Origin: Micavibrio aeruginosavorus
Lineage (GTDB): Bacteria > Pseudomonadota > Alphaproteobacteria > Micavibrionales > Micavibrionaceae
Length of the DNA: 14,777 bases
Assembly (NCBI GenBank): GCA_003241475.1
Contig: QFQB01000047.1
Span: 1-14,777, forward strand
Reading direction: 5' to 3'
Shown in pieces: positions 6,097 through 13,178 of the stretch (its first letter is position 1; every line of letters starts with the position of its first letter). The notes under the pieces are model-generated. The model ran no database searches. It saw nothing but the letters and a program-made list of their open reading frames with translations, and was not told the origin of the DNA. The position numbers and the translations under genes are program-made.

Positions 6097-6684
6097 TCAA
6101 TCTTTGCTGTCGTCTTCGGTTTTTCGGATAACGCGGGTTTGAGCGGAGGCGCCGCCGCCAAGGCCCGGGGCCTGCGGCCCTGCGGCCGCTTTTGGGGCGA
6201 TACCCAGTTTCAGCTGGCGCAATAATGTCGGCGAATATTGCAAGGCATTGGGGTCAAGACCACGAAGGACGGACCGGGCGCTGTCTTCATCGCCCAGATT
6301 GTCGCGGTGCAGGGCCTGCGCAAAATGGCAACGCTTCATGAATTGCTCGAAGGCCAAAACGGATTGTTTGGGTTTTGCGAGCGGAGAATGTTGTCCGAAT
6401 TCTCCGCCATAGGGATCGTTCAGATACAAGAGCGGCACTTCAAACGAATTGACCAGCATGCCGTCTTCAATGTAGCCCACATACATGCGGTGCGCGAACA
6501 AGAGCTTTTCGCGGTGGGATAGCTCGATCGGGATGTTCAGATGCGCGGTATCGCCGTTTTCGAATTCGAGGGTCAGTTCCTGCGTCTGGGCATCCAGAAT
6601 GACCCCCATGACGGCTGAAGGGAATATTCCCGCGCAAACCAGCCCTGCCTCGTTGTGCCCTGTGTGGAAGAGATCAATATTCAC
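6097..6684 (-). CDS. Conserved hypothetical protein (195 aa), N-terminal part resembling a DUF971-like beta domain
   Basis: Function not recognised. Residues about 20-55 alternate hydrophobic and polar residues as in a small beta domain: GIFPSAVMGVILD, then LTLEFENGDTAHLNIPIEL. The order P, hydrophobic strand, L-x-L-x-F, G/D turn, L-x-P-x-E-L recalls DUF971-type domains, and it lines up without gaps with the 92-aa protein at 11039-11317. A middle helical part (about 95-150) follows, and the tail at about 165-185 is Ala/Gly/Pro-rich and looks disordered. There is no signal peptide. The start is GTG at 6684, with AAGGA about 11 bases upstream, so the start is uncertain. The gene is divergent from asnB across 72 bases and convergent with mltG. 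Confidence 0.75.
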   Translation of the reverse strand: MNIDLFHTGHNEAGLVCAGIFPSAVMGVILDAQTQELTLEFENGDTAHLNIPIELSHREKLLFAHRMYVGYIEDGMLVNSFEVPLLYLNDPYGGEFGQHSPLAKPKQSVLAFEQFMKRCHFAQALHRDNLGDEDSARSVLRGLDPNALQYSPTLLRQLKLGIAPKAAAGPQAPGLGGGASAQTRVIRKTEDDSKD

Positions 6685-6756
6685 GCAACAATCTGTCCTT
6701 TTCAGCCATAATGAAATAGTTTATCAAAAGCTCAAAGGCAAAGACAAACGACCAAA

Positions 6757-8703
6757 ATGTGCGGAATTGCAGGATTTTATAGCCCCAAGAGGGGTGCCGA
6801 TCGTCGCGATCTTCACGCGATAGGCACGGCTATGCACCTGTCCATTGCCCACCGCGGACCGGATTCCGCCGATACATGGCAGGACCCTGACATGCCGCTT
6901 GTCCTCTCCCAGCGCCGGCTTGCCATTATCGATCTCACTCCCGACGGCGCACAGCCGATGCCATCGCATTCGGGCCGCTACATGATCGTTTATAACGGCG
7001 AGATTTATAACTATCTCGAAATTGACGCCGACCTGCGCAGCAAGGGTCATAGTTTCAAGGGCCGTTCCGATACCGAAGTGTTGCTCACGGCAATAGAGGA
7101 ATACGGTCTGAACGCCGCCTTGCAGAAAATCAATGGCATGTTCGCCATCGTGCTGTGGGATCGCCTTGAAAAAAAACTTCATTTTATTCGTGATCGTTTC
7201 GGCAAGAAGCCTCTTTATGTTGGCTGGGGCGGAAAATCGCTGATCTTTGGTTCCGAATTGAAGGCTTTTCATGCGCATCCGGATTTTAAGCCGGAACTTG
7301 ACCGCAACGTACTCTCGCTTTACATGCGTTTCGGCTATGTCTGCGCGCCGCATGCGATTTACAAGAACGTCTGGCAGTTGTTGCCCGCAGGACGCTTGAG
7401 CCTCGATCTATCGGCTTTGCAGGCGGGTGAAGATTTATCCCGCCGTATGGAATTATACTGGTCCCTGCCGCTCATAGTGGAAGATGCCCGCGCGCATTTG
7501 ATCAATGATGATGAAAATACCATGATCGAGACATTTGAAGAAATGCTTTCGCTAGCGGTCAAACAAAGAATGATTTCCGATGTGCCGCTCGGTGCGTTTT
7601 TATCAGGCGGGATAGATTCTTCTATCGTTACCGCCTTGATGCAATCCCATTCTTCGCGCCCCGTCAAAACCTACTCTATCGGATTTGAAAGCGACGCCTA
7701 TGATGAATCAAAAGCGGCAGCAAAAGTGGCGGCGCATCTGGGAACGGATCATCACGCCTTTACCGTGACCTCGCAGGATGCGCTCAACGTTATTCCGATG
7801 CTACCCGACATGTATGATGAGCCGTTTGCCGATGCCTCGCAAATTCCGACGCATCTGATCAGCAAGCTTGCCAGAAAACATGTGACCGTCGCCCTGACCG
7901 GCGATGGCGGCGACGAAATTCTGGGCGGCTACCAGCGCCATACGCACATCCCCGCGCTCTGGAACAAGATTTCATGGATGCCCAATGCGGTGCGGCAGAT
8001 GGCCGGTAAAATGGCGATGTCTGTCCCGCAAGGCGCGTATGACAGCATGCGCCCAAGCTATCCGCAGTTCGGCCGTCGCGTTCATCGTATGGCGCAAGCC
8101 ATGACCGCCAGCGATGAAAAAACGCTTTATGCGGCCTTGATACAGGCATGGCCGGAATCGGACGGTGTGGTCAAAGGCGCACATATGCCAAAAATTCCGC
8201 TCGATGACCCTGCCATGTGGCCGCAAGGATTGTCGTTGTCGGAAAAGATGATCTACGCCGACACGCTGTGTTACCGCCCCGACGATTTGATGGTCAAAAC
8301 AGACCGCGCGGCGATGTCCGTAGCGCTCGAAGCCCGTGCCCCCTTGATGGATTATAAATTATGCGAATATAGCTGGCGGCTATCGCACGAGATGAAGATA
8401 CGTGGGCTGGAGGGAAAATGGTTGTTGCGCCGCATTCTCGAAAAACACGTACCGCGCGAATTATTCGAACGTCCCAAAAGCGGTTTTGGCGTGCCGTTGC
8501 AACAATGGTTGCGCGGGCCACTCAAAAATTGGGGTGATGATCTGTTGAGCCGAGATCGACTGCAAAGACAAAATATTCTCGATACCGATCTGGTGGCAAC
8601 GCGGTGGCAGGATTTCCAAAAAGGCCGAGGCGGACACGCCAACGCCAGCGATCTTTGGACCGCATTAATGTTCCAGTCATGGCATGCAAGATGGATGGAG
8701 TAG
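6757..8703 (+). CDS. asnB: Asparagine synthase (glutamine-hydrolysing) AsnB-type amidotransferase
   Basis: The enzyme uses glutamine-derived ammonia and ATP to amidate an acid, classically aspartate to asparagine; members in glycan clusters may amidate sugar acids instead. The 648-aa length fits the long bacterial AsnB group. The N-terminal glutaminase domain begins MCGIAGF with the catalytic Cys2 exposed after Met removal, and has YNGEIYN at about 79-85, SDTE at about 104-107 and RDRFGKKPLY at about 145-154. The synthetase domain has the ATP pyrophosphatase P-loop SGGIDSS at 283-289 and LTGDGGDE at about 380-387. The ATG at 6757 is fixed by the need for Cys2; only a weak AAAGGCAAAG precedes it. 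It overlaps the upstream sequence of a GT4 glycosyltransferase by two bases' distance, so the pair is coupled and a glycan role is plausible. Confidence 0.92.
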   Translation: MCGIAGFYSPKRGADRRDLHAIGTAMHLSIAHRGPDSADTWQDPDMPLVLSQRRLAIIDLTPDGAQPMPSHSGRYMIVYNGEIYNYLEIDADLRSKGHSFKGRSDTEVLLTAIEEYGLNAALQKINGMFAIVLWDRLEKKLHFIRDRFGKKPLYVGWGGKSLIFGSELKAFHAHPDFKPELDRNVLSLYMRFGYVCAPHAIYKNVWQLLPAGRLSLDLSALQAGEDLSRRMELYWSLPLIVEDARAHLINDDENTMIETFEEMLSLAVKQRMISDVPLGAFLSGGIDSSIVTALMQSHSSRPVKTYSIGFESDAYDESKAAAKVAAHLGTDHHAFTVTSQDALNVIPMLPDMYDEPFADASQIPTHLISKLARKHVTVALTGDGGDEILGGYQRHTHIPALWNKISWMPNAVRQMAGKMAMSVPQGAYDSMRPSYPQFGRRVHRMAQAMTASDEKTLYAALIQAWPESDGVVKGAHMPKIPLDDPAMWPQGLSLSEKMIYADTLCYRPDDLMVKTDRAAMSVALEARAPLMDYKLCEYSWRLSHEMKIRGLEGKWLLRRILEKHVPRELFERPKSGFGVPLQQWLRGPLKNWGDDLLSRDRLQRQNILDTDLVATRWQDFQKGRGGHANASDLWTALMFQSWHARWME

Positions 8704-8705
8704 GA

Positions 8706-9875
8706 ATGTCTAAAGGAAAATTTCTTTTGATAGTCAATAATGCGGAGACTTTCTGGTCGCACCGCGTAGCATTGGCCAAATCCATTATGGAAGACGGATG
8801 GGAATTGCATCTGGCGACAAGCAATGCGAGTCAGGATTCACGCATCGCGCAAATGGGCATGATTCCGCAGGATCTGCCGCCTTATTCATCCTCGCTCAAT
8901 CCGCTAGGGCAGGCGAGGGTTCTATTTGAAATCTTCAAAACCATCCGCGCTGTAAAACCCGATATCCTACATACGATCACGCTACGCTATAGTTTCTGGG
9001 CTGGGTTAGCGTTGCATCTGATCCGTCCAACTCCGCCCGCTGTGTTTACGATTGCAGGGTTGGGATCACTGCTGGAAAGCGGCAAGCCGCAAGTCAAAGC
9101 AGTGCGTTTGCTGGTCGCGCCTTTGTTCCGCATCGCGTTTGGCGGAAAAAAACGGTTCGTGATCTTCCAGAATCCCGATGATGCAAAAGCCTTGCTACGA
9201 CTTGGCGCGGTGGAGCGCGAGCAATGCGCCGTAATCCGAGGGTCCGGCGTCGATACAAAAGAATTTGCCTTTGTGCCCGAACCAGACAACGAAATTCCGA
9301 TCGTTCTGTTCTCGTCCCGTTTGCTCAAAGCCAAAGGGATCGGAGAGTTTGTGCATGCCGCGCGCATTTTGAAGTCTAAAGGCATTGTAGCGCGGTTTCA
9401 GGTGGCAGGCGATGCTGGTGTCGGCAATCATGATGCCGTCTCACCGGAACAGATTGCCCAATGGAAAGAAGAAGGCACGGTTGAATTTTTGGGAAAACGC
9501 AAAGACATGCCGCAATTGATGGCGCAGGCAAATATAGTCACGCTTCCTTCTTATTACGGCGAAGGTTTGCCCAAGGTGTTGTTGGAAGCAGCATCCGTTG
9601 GCCGCGCCATTGTGACGACCGATATGCCCGGTTGCCGCGAAACGGTAGAAAAGGATGTAACGGGTATTCTGGTTGAACCTAAAAACGCGTGGTCTTTGTC
9701 CGACGCTCTCGAAAATCTTCTGAAGGATGCGCCTCTTCGAAAATCCATGGGAGAGAAGGGGCGTGCACGCATCGAGGCCGATTTCACGATTGAAAAAGTG
9801 AATGCGAAGACGCTTTCGGTCTATAAACGCTTTTTTCCTTTCAAGGAAAAAGCCGCTTTGAAAAAGGCGGCCTAA
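8706..9875 (+). CDS. Glycosyltransferase, GT4 family
   Basis: Probably transfers a sugar from a nucleotide sugar to a lipid- or glycan-linked acceptor at the cytoplasmic face of the membrane. The 389-aa protein has the GT-B double Rossmann layout. The N-terminal acceptor half includes VKPDILHTITLRYSFWAG at about 83-100. The donor half starts near IVLFSSRLLKAKGIGEF (about 199-215) and carries the GT4 E-x7-E signature in YGEGLPKVLLEAASVGR (E286 and E294). It resembles PglA/CapM-like enzymes of O-antigen or capsule clusters, but donor and acceptor are unknown. The frame is open back to 8604; I use the ATG at 8706 because the protein there begins with the expected first strand (KGKFLLIVNN) and GGAGTAGGA precedes it. 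It starts 2 bases after the asnB stop and ends 1 base before the next gene. Confidence 0.92.
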   Translation: MSKGKFLLIVNNAETFWSHRVALAKSIMEDGWELHLATSNASQDSRIAQMGMIPQDLPPYSSSLNPLGQARVLFEIFKTIRAVKPDILHTITLRYSFWAGLALHLIRPTPPAVFTIAGLGSLLESGKPQVKAVRLLVAPLFRIAFGGKKRFVIFQNPDDAKALLRLGAVEREQCAVIRGSGVDTKEFAFVPEPDNEIPIVLFSSRLLKAKGIGEFVHAARILKSKGIVARFQVAGDAGVGNHDAVSPEQIAQWKEEGTVEFLGKRKDMPQLMAQANIVTLPSYYGEGLPKVLLEAASVGRAIVTTDMPGCRETVEKDVTGILVEPKNAWSLSDALENLLKDAPLRKSMGEKGRARIEADFTIEKVNAKTLSVYKRFFPFKEKAALKKAA

Positions 9876-9876
9876 G

Positions 9877-10320
9877 ATGAGCAAAGCCCTCGTCATCCTG
9901 CGCCATGAAAACAGCCTTAAGATCGTTGCGGCATATCTTCAAGAAAAGGGGATCGAGAGTGTCTTGGTTGCACTTGACCCTGTCGACCTTCCCGATCAAA
10001 CGCAAACGGCGCTGACACAGATCAAAGATGTATTGCAAGATGGTGTCTGTATCATTGTTCTGGGCACAAAGGTGTATGATACGGTCAAACGCGAGAAAAC
10101 CGATCCGCCGGAAAAATTGATCGACTTTCTGGAATTTCTAAAAAACAACGGCGGCGCAGACATTCCAATATGCCTGACGCATCTTTCTACGATGCCGGAC
10201 GCCTTGATTGAAGAAATCAAGCAGACGCGATTGTGCGCGACATGGGTCGAAAACGACAATCTGAAGAACGATGGAATGAATAATTTAGGGCCGTTAATAC
10301 TAAAAGCTCTAGACCAATAA
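9877..10320 (+). CDS. Hypothetical protein (147 aa), third gene of the asnB-glycosyltransferase operon
   Basis: Function not recognised. The order of strands and helices suggests a small alpha/beta (flavodoxin or receiver-like) fold: KALVILRHENSLKIVAAYLQ, then IESVLVALDPV, GVCIIVLGTKV, DIPICLTHLS and CATWVEND. The usual phosphorylatable aspartate pattern of true receivers is not evident, so I do not call it a response regulator. It has no signal peptide or membrane helix. The ATG follows the glycosyltransferase stop by one base (TAA-G-ATG), and AAAAAGGCGG in the upstream gene's tail may serve as ribosome site. The operon ends right after it with a clear terminator. Such an adjacent partner may help or regulate the glycan enzymes, but this is only inference from position. 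Confidence 0.82.
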   Translation: MSKALVILRHENSLKIVAAYLQEKGIESVLVALDPVDLPDQTQTALTQIKDVLQDGVCIIVLGTKVYDTVKREKTDPPEKLIDFLEFLKNNGGADIPICLTHLSTMPDALIEEIKQTRLCATWVENDNLKNDGMNNLGPLILKALDQ

Positions 10321-10321
10321 G

Positions 10322-10351
10322 AAGCCGCTATGAAGCGGCTTTTTCTGTTTT
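10322..10351 (+). terminator. Rho-independent terminator of the asnB-GT operon
   Basis: AAGCCGC (10322-10328) pairs with GCGGCTT (10335-10341) around the loop TATGAA, followed by TTTCTGTTTTC. It begins directly after the 147-aa gene's stop and overlaps the last codons of the convergent membrane-protein gene. Confidence 0.9.
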
Positions 10352-10783
10352 CTTTTCTTCCGTTTTTTCTTTTTCGAAAAGGCTTCCTATTCTGGCTATA
10401 CCGTAGAATGGTAACCGCAAGAAAACCCAGAACATCAAGAGATAGCCCGGAATGCTAAAGGCGATAGTTTCCCAATCCCACCAGGACAGGGGCGAGATCC
10501 AGTTGACGAGGACCGCCGCGATCATGAGGGCGATGGCAATCCCAAAATCCCGCGCCAGTTTTTTGAAGGTCATTTTTTTTCCGGCTTGGTAGAGCGTGGT
10601 CGTAATCGGAATACCCGGTTCAAAATTGGTTGCCGCGCCGGAACCGCTGTGCGTTTGCGCATTGTTGTTGTTCCAGTGATTGGCGGCGGCATCGCGGCCC
10701 ATCTTTTCAAGCACAGATTGCGAGGGAAGGCCGCCGCCGCTTCCCGTCATACCGCTACTCCAGCCATTGAGAAAGTCGTTCAT
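10328..10783 (-). CDS. Small two-helix membrane protein of unknown function (151 aa)
   Basis: Function not recognised. Residues 1-60 are Gly/Ser/Asn-rich and probably disordered (NHWNNNNAQTHSGSG). Two membrane helices follow: about 80-99 (GIAIALMIAAVLVNWI) and about 107-128 (IPGYLLMFWVFLRLPFYGI). The end is a charged Lys/Glu tail (EKEKTEEKKTEKAAS). Both termini probably face the cytoplasm by charge. AAGGAGAG is well spaced before the ATG at 10783, supporting this start. Only about 50 bases lie between the start and the terminator of the upstream tRNA gene, and I see no clear promoter there, so readthrough from the tRNA transcript is possible. Its last codons overlap the terminator of the opposite operon. 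Confidence 0.8.
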   Translation of the reverse strand: MNDFLNGWSSGMTGSGGGLPSQSVLEKMGRDAAANHWNNNNAQTHSGSGAATNFEPGIPITTTLYQAGKKMTFKKLARDFGIAIALMIAAVLVNWISPLSWWDWETIAFSIPGYLLMFWVFLRLPFYGIARIGSLFEKEKTEEKKTEKAAS

Positions 10784-10834
10784 GTTCAGGCTCTCCTTCT
10801 ATGGTTGTGTGTATGGTTGCAGGATGCCAAAAAC

Positions 10835-10865
10835 AAAGGGCCAATGCAATGACGCATGGCCCTTT
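10835..10865 (-). terminator. Rho-independent terminator downstream of tRNA-Gly
   Basis: AAAGGGCC (10835-10842) pairs with GGCCCTTT (10858-10865), with an inner ATGC/GCAT stem and one bulged A; the loop is AATGAC. On the minus strand it is followed by GTTTTTGG. It lies about 18 bases past the tRNA 3' end. Confidence 0.85.
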
Positions 10866-10882
10866 ATACGTTTTGTTTCGAT

Positions 10883-10957
10883 TGGAGCGGGTGAAGGGAT
10901 TCGAACCCTCGACCCTTACCTTGGCAAGGTAATGCTCTACCCCTGAGCTACACCCGC
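10883..10957 (-). tRNA. tRNA-Gly (anticodon GCC)
   Basis: On the minus strand the full cloverleaf is visible: acceptor stem GCGGGTG/CACCCGC, D-arm GCTCAGGGGTAGAGC, anticodon arm TTACC-TTGCCAA-GGTAA with anticodon GCC, T-arm GAGGG-TTCGAAT-CCCTT, discriminator T and an encoded CCA end. The length is 75 bases including CCA. It reads GGC and GGT glycine codons. It has its own promoter and terminator. I see no sign of an element integrated at its 3' end. Confidence 0.97.
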
Positions 10958-10979
10958 GCCCCGATCGGAACAGGGTGCA

Positions 10980-11007
10980 TTTATACGGATTGGAGCCGAA
11001 AATGCAA
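10980..11007 (-). promoter_or_regulatory. Promoter of tRNA-Gly
   Basis: On the minus strand TTGCAT (complement of 11002-11007), 16 bases, then TATAAA (complement of 10980-10985). Transcription would begin around 10973, a short distance before the mature 5' end at 10957. Confidence 0.65.
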
Positions 11008-11038
11008 GCCCCAAATCTTTCTTTTTTATCAGTGGGTT

Positions 11039-11317
11039 CTAAACACCAATCTGAACGAGGGGGACCATATAGCCGTAAGGCTCAGCCCCTGCCTCCGCCA
11101 TGGCGATGACCATGATATTGGGGCTGGCCTGCACGATGGCGGCGGTTTTCTCGCACAATTCGCACGGCATCAGGCGCGATTCCTCGTCTTCCGTCTCGAA
11201 AACGAGAGAAAACAGCCGCTGCTCTTTGTAATATTCGACGTGTTTGACGTCAGCGGGGAAGGGTTCGTTCGATCCCACGATCAGCCTTCCATCCATGGCT
11301 TGTCCGAGGCGTATCAT
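11039..11317 (-). CDS. Small conserved hypothetical protein (92 aa), coupled to the 66-aa gene
   Basis: Function not recognised. Residues about 11-55 look like a small beta domain: PFPADVKHVEYY, LFSLVFETEDEE, RLMPCEL. The positions of FP, FE, the proline and the final EL match the 195-aa protein at 6097-6684 with a constant one-residue shift, suggesting related domains. A CELC motif (52-55) has two cysteines separated by two residues, which could bind metal if paired with another ligand. The second half is a helix plus strand (KTAAIVQASPNIMVIAMAEA). Its ATG overlaps the TGA stop of the upstream 66-aa gene (ATGA), a typical sign of translational coupling. No terminator stands out after it; the tRNA-Gly promoter follows. 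Confidence 0.75.
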   Translation of the reverse strand: MIRLGQAMDGRLIVGSNEPFPADVKHVEYYKEQRLFSLVFETEDEESRLMPCELCEKTAAIVQASPNIMVIAMAEAGAEPYGYMVPLVQIGV

Positions 11318-11514
11318 CCCGGGCCTCCATTCGAAGGCTGCCAGTAGGTTTTTGTGTCGAGATGTTTCGGCGTTTCATAGGCAATCTCTTTAACCGGATG
11401 CGGCGGCAAAAGAAGATCTCTTGCAAAGCTGAGAGGCGGGGGGTTTGCATCGAGAGCGCACAAGTCCCTTGCGGAACATACCCCCAGCGATGCCAATGGC
11501 AATCTGTCTTTCAT
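11314..11514 (-). CDS. Small hypothetical protein (66 aa), first gene of a coupled pair
   Basis: Function not recognised. The protein is proline-rich (NPPPLSFARDLLLPPHPV) and ends in a hydrophilic stretch, TPKHLDTKTYWQPSNGGPG. It has no membrane helix and probably little fixed structure beyond one or two helices. Support for reality is contextual: AGGGA lies 9 bases before the ATG at 11514, a TATAAA promoter-like box is upstream (complement of 11540-11545), and its TGA overlaps the ATG of the 92-aa gene in an ATGA arrangement. The alternative minus-strand frame at 11250-11450 has none of these signs. Expression with the downstream protein in a fixed ratio is likely. Confidence 0.65.
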   Translation of the reverse strand: MKDRLPLASLGVCSARDLCALDANPPPLSFARDLLLPPHPVKEIAYETPKHLDTKTYWQPSNGGPG

Positions 11515-11539
11515 GATCTGTTTTCCCTGTGTAAATTTT

Positions 11540-11569
11540 TTTATAGTTCTGGTTAGCTTAAGAATGCCA
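11540..11569 (-). promoter_or_regulatory. Candidate promoter of the 66-aa/92-aa gene pair
   Basis: Minus strand TGGCAT (complement of 11564-11569), 18 bases, then TATAAA (complement of 11540-11545), giving a start near 11533 and a leader of about 20 bases. The -35 match is weak. Confidence 0.4.
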
Positions 11570-11617
11570 CAGCGAGCCTAAACGATTCAAATTTCTGGCG
11601 GTGTGACAGCCTAAGCC

Positions 11618-11646
11618 TTGCAAATTCCTTGTGTTTTCGCCATAGC
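11618..11646 (+). promoter_or_regulatory. Candidate promoter giving a leaderless proX mRNA
   Basis: TTGCAA (11618-11623), 17 bases, CATAGC (11641-11646). The expected start is at 11653-11654, the A of the ATG. The -10 match is poor (ATA core only), but no ribosome binding site precedes the ATG. Confidence 0.4.
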
Positions 11647-11653
11647 TAGGCGT

Positions 11654-12208
11654 ATGAGCCAAACAGTAGCACAGCCCGAATCGCAGGAAATGCCGACCTC
11701 TCCCGAGGCTTTGATGGCGCGGCTTGCTGAATTAGAAATCGGTTATACGCTCTACAATCACCGCCCTATTTTCACCGTAGCCGAGGGCGAGGATATAGAG
11801 CGCGGTATTTCCGGCACACATTGCCGCAACCTGTTCTTGCGGGACAAAAAGAAAAACAATTTCCTGCTCGTCCTGCAAAACGCCACGAGCGTCGATATTA
11901 AAAAGCTGCCGGACATTATCGGTTCGGACCGGCTTTCTTTCGGATCGGCGGATCGTCTGTGGGAGTATTTGGGGGTGCGTCCGGGGTCGGTTTGTCCGTT
12001 TGCCGTTATCAATGATGCGGGGCGGAACGTCAAAATCCTGCTCGACCGATCCATGATGGAAACGGATCTCGTGAACTATCACCCGCTTATGAACACAATG
12101 ACCGTGGGGCTTGCGCCTTCCGGGCTTTTAAAATTTATTGAAAGCACGGGACATACGCCCTATATCGTGGACCTGAGCGCCGCCGCGCCCGACAAGAAAG
12201 AAGAATAG
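11654..12208 (+). CDS. proX: Prolyl-tRNA editing protein ProX (YbaK/PrdX-like deacylase)
   Basis: This trans-editing enzyme hydrolyses alanine wrongly attached to tRNA-Pro, protecting proline codons from misreading. The 184-aa protein is a single YbaK/aaRS-editing domain. Family hallmarks visible are YTLYNHRPIFTVAEGE near the N-terminus, then GTHCRNLFLRDKKKNNFLLVL, a VDIKKLPDIIGSDRLSFGS segment (conserved lysine), RPGSVCPFAVIND, and YHPLMNTMTVGLAPSGLLKFI. Alphaproteobacterial prolyl-tRNA synthetases often lack the editing insertion, and a free-standing ProX compensates. The frame is open back to a TTG at 11618, but MSQTVAQ at 11654 is the natural start. No Shine-Dalgarno is seen and a promoter-like pair places transcription at the ATG. 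The thioredoxin gene starts 2 bases after its stop. Confidence 0.93.
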   Translation: MSQTVAQPESQEMPTSPEALMARLAELEIGYTLYNHRPIFTVAEGEDIERGISGTHCRNLFLRDKKKNNFLLVLQNATSVDIKKLPDIIGSDRLSFGSADRLWEYLGVRPGSVCPFAVINDAGRNVKILLDRSMMETDLVNYHPLMNTMTVGLAPSGLLKFIESTGHTPYIVDLSAAAPDKKEE

Positions 12209-12210
12209 AC

Positions 12211-13155
12211 ATGGCATTGTTTGGAATAGGCCAGCCTAAAAAAGAAACGACCCCATCCACCCTGCCGGAAGGCCCGATTTTCGATGTGAGTAGCGCGGCG
12301 TTCGAAGAGCATGTGCTCAAAGCCTCGATGGACAAACCCGTGCTGGTCGATTTTTGGGCGCCGTGGTGCGGCCCGTGCAAGCAATTGATGCCCGTGCTCG
12401 AAGCCGAAGTGAATGCGGCAAACGGCGAAGTGCTACTGGCCAAGGTCAATATCGATGAAAATCCCGATCTGGCGCAGGCTCTGCGTATTCAATCCGTGCC
12501 AACGGTTATGGCGTTTTTTCAAGGGCAACCGGTCACCGCTTTCACAGGGGCGCGCCCCGCATCCGACATCAAGAACCTGATTGTCCAACTGGTCAAAATG
12601 GCGCGCGGTGCCAAGCCAGATGCGATCGACATTCCGGCGGCTCTAAAAGAAGCGGCGCAGTTTATTGCGAACGGCGATCCGGCCACGGCTCAGCAAATCT
12701 ACATCCAGATTTTGCAACAAGATGAAATGAACGCCGAGGCCTATACCGGTATTGTGAAGCTTGTGATCGATGCGGGCGCATTGGAACAGGCGCAAGGCAT
12801 GCTAGAGCAAGCGCCGGAGATTATTGCCAAAACGTCCGCGTTCGCGTCCGCCAAAACGGCACTCGAGATTGCGAAAGGTGCGGGCGAGGCGCTGGGCAAG
12901 CTTAAGCCGCTTTTGAAAAAAGTGGAAGCCGCCCCGAACGACCATCAAGCGCGGTTCGAATTGGCGCAGGCCGAGTTTGCCGCAGGACAAAAAGCAGGGG
13001 CCATCGATAATCTTTTGACCATCGTGCGAACGGATCGCACATGGAATGATGAGGCGGCCCGTAAGGAATTGTTAAGATATTTCGAGGCGATGGGCTTTGC
13101 CGACCCGCTCTCGATCGAGGGCCGCAAAAAACTCTCGCGCCTCCTGTTTTCTTAA
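12211..13155 (+). CDS. cnoX: CnoX/YbbN-type thioredoxin with TPR-like C-terminus
   Basis: A cytoplasmic chaperedoxin-like protein, thought from its homologues to protect clients from over-oxidation and to pass them to GroEL or DnaK. The 314-aa protein has a thioredoxin domain at about 24-130 with an intact WCGPC active site (C53, C56), unlike the E. coli homologue, which lost the first cysteine; the cis-proline motif QSVPTVMAF follows near 99. From about residue 140 it continues in helical tetratricopeptide-like repeats, including GDPATAQQIYIQILQQD, the usual YbbN extension, ending with FADPLSIEGRKKLSRLLFS. Start ATG at 12211 follows the proX stop by 2 bases, so the two are coupled. Downstream LON-domain and Trm112 genes make the typical alphaproteobacterial group. 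Confidence 0.92.
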   Translation: MALFGIGQPKKETTPSTLPEGPIFDVSSAAFEEHVLKASMDKPVLVDFWAPWCGPCKQLMPVLEAEVNAANGEVLLAKVNIDENPDLAQALRIQSVPTVMAFFQGQPVTAFTGARPASDIKNLIVQLVKMARGAKPDAIDIPAALKEAAQFIANGDPATAQQIYIQILQQDEMNAEAYTGIVKLVIDAGALEQAQGMLEQAPEIIAKTSAFASAKTALEIAKGAGEALGKLKPLLKKVEAAPNDHQARFELAQAEFAAGQKAGAIDNLLTIVRTDRTWNDEAARKELLRYFEAMGFADPLSIEGRKKLSRLLFS

Positions 13156-13166
13156 GACTTAAGCCT

Positions 13167-13172
13167 TATATT
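13167..13172 (+). promoter_or_regulatory. -10 box for a leaderless LON-domain mRNA
   Basis: TATATT ends 6 bases before the ATG at 13179, so transcription should start at the A of the ATG. The -35 is weak; the -35 region holds two CTTAAG sequences (13151-13156 and 13158-13163). Confidence 0.45.
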
Positions 13173-13178
13173 TGTCTC

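Noticed and set aside
8604..8705. Extended N-terminus of the glycosyltransferase overlapping the end of asnB
   Set aside because: The extra 34 residues are basic and unstructured, and come from the asnB coding region read in another frame. The ATG at 8706 has a ribosome site and the expected first beta strand.
10866..10957. tRNA-Gly as an integration site for a mobile element
   Set aside because: No integrase gene and no direct repeat of the tRNA 3' end is visible; the tRNA is followed by an ordinary terminator.
11250..11450. Minus-strand 66-codon frame overlapping the 66-aa/92-aa pair
   Set aside because: It overlaps two better-supported frames, is Arg-rich and has no ribosome site or coupling.
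11618..11653. TTG start giving ProX 12 extra residues
   Set aside because: The TTG coincides with a probable -35 element, has no ribosome site, and the extra residues do not belong to the family.
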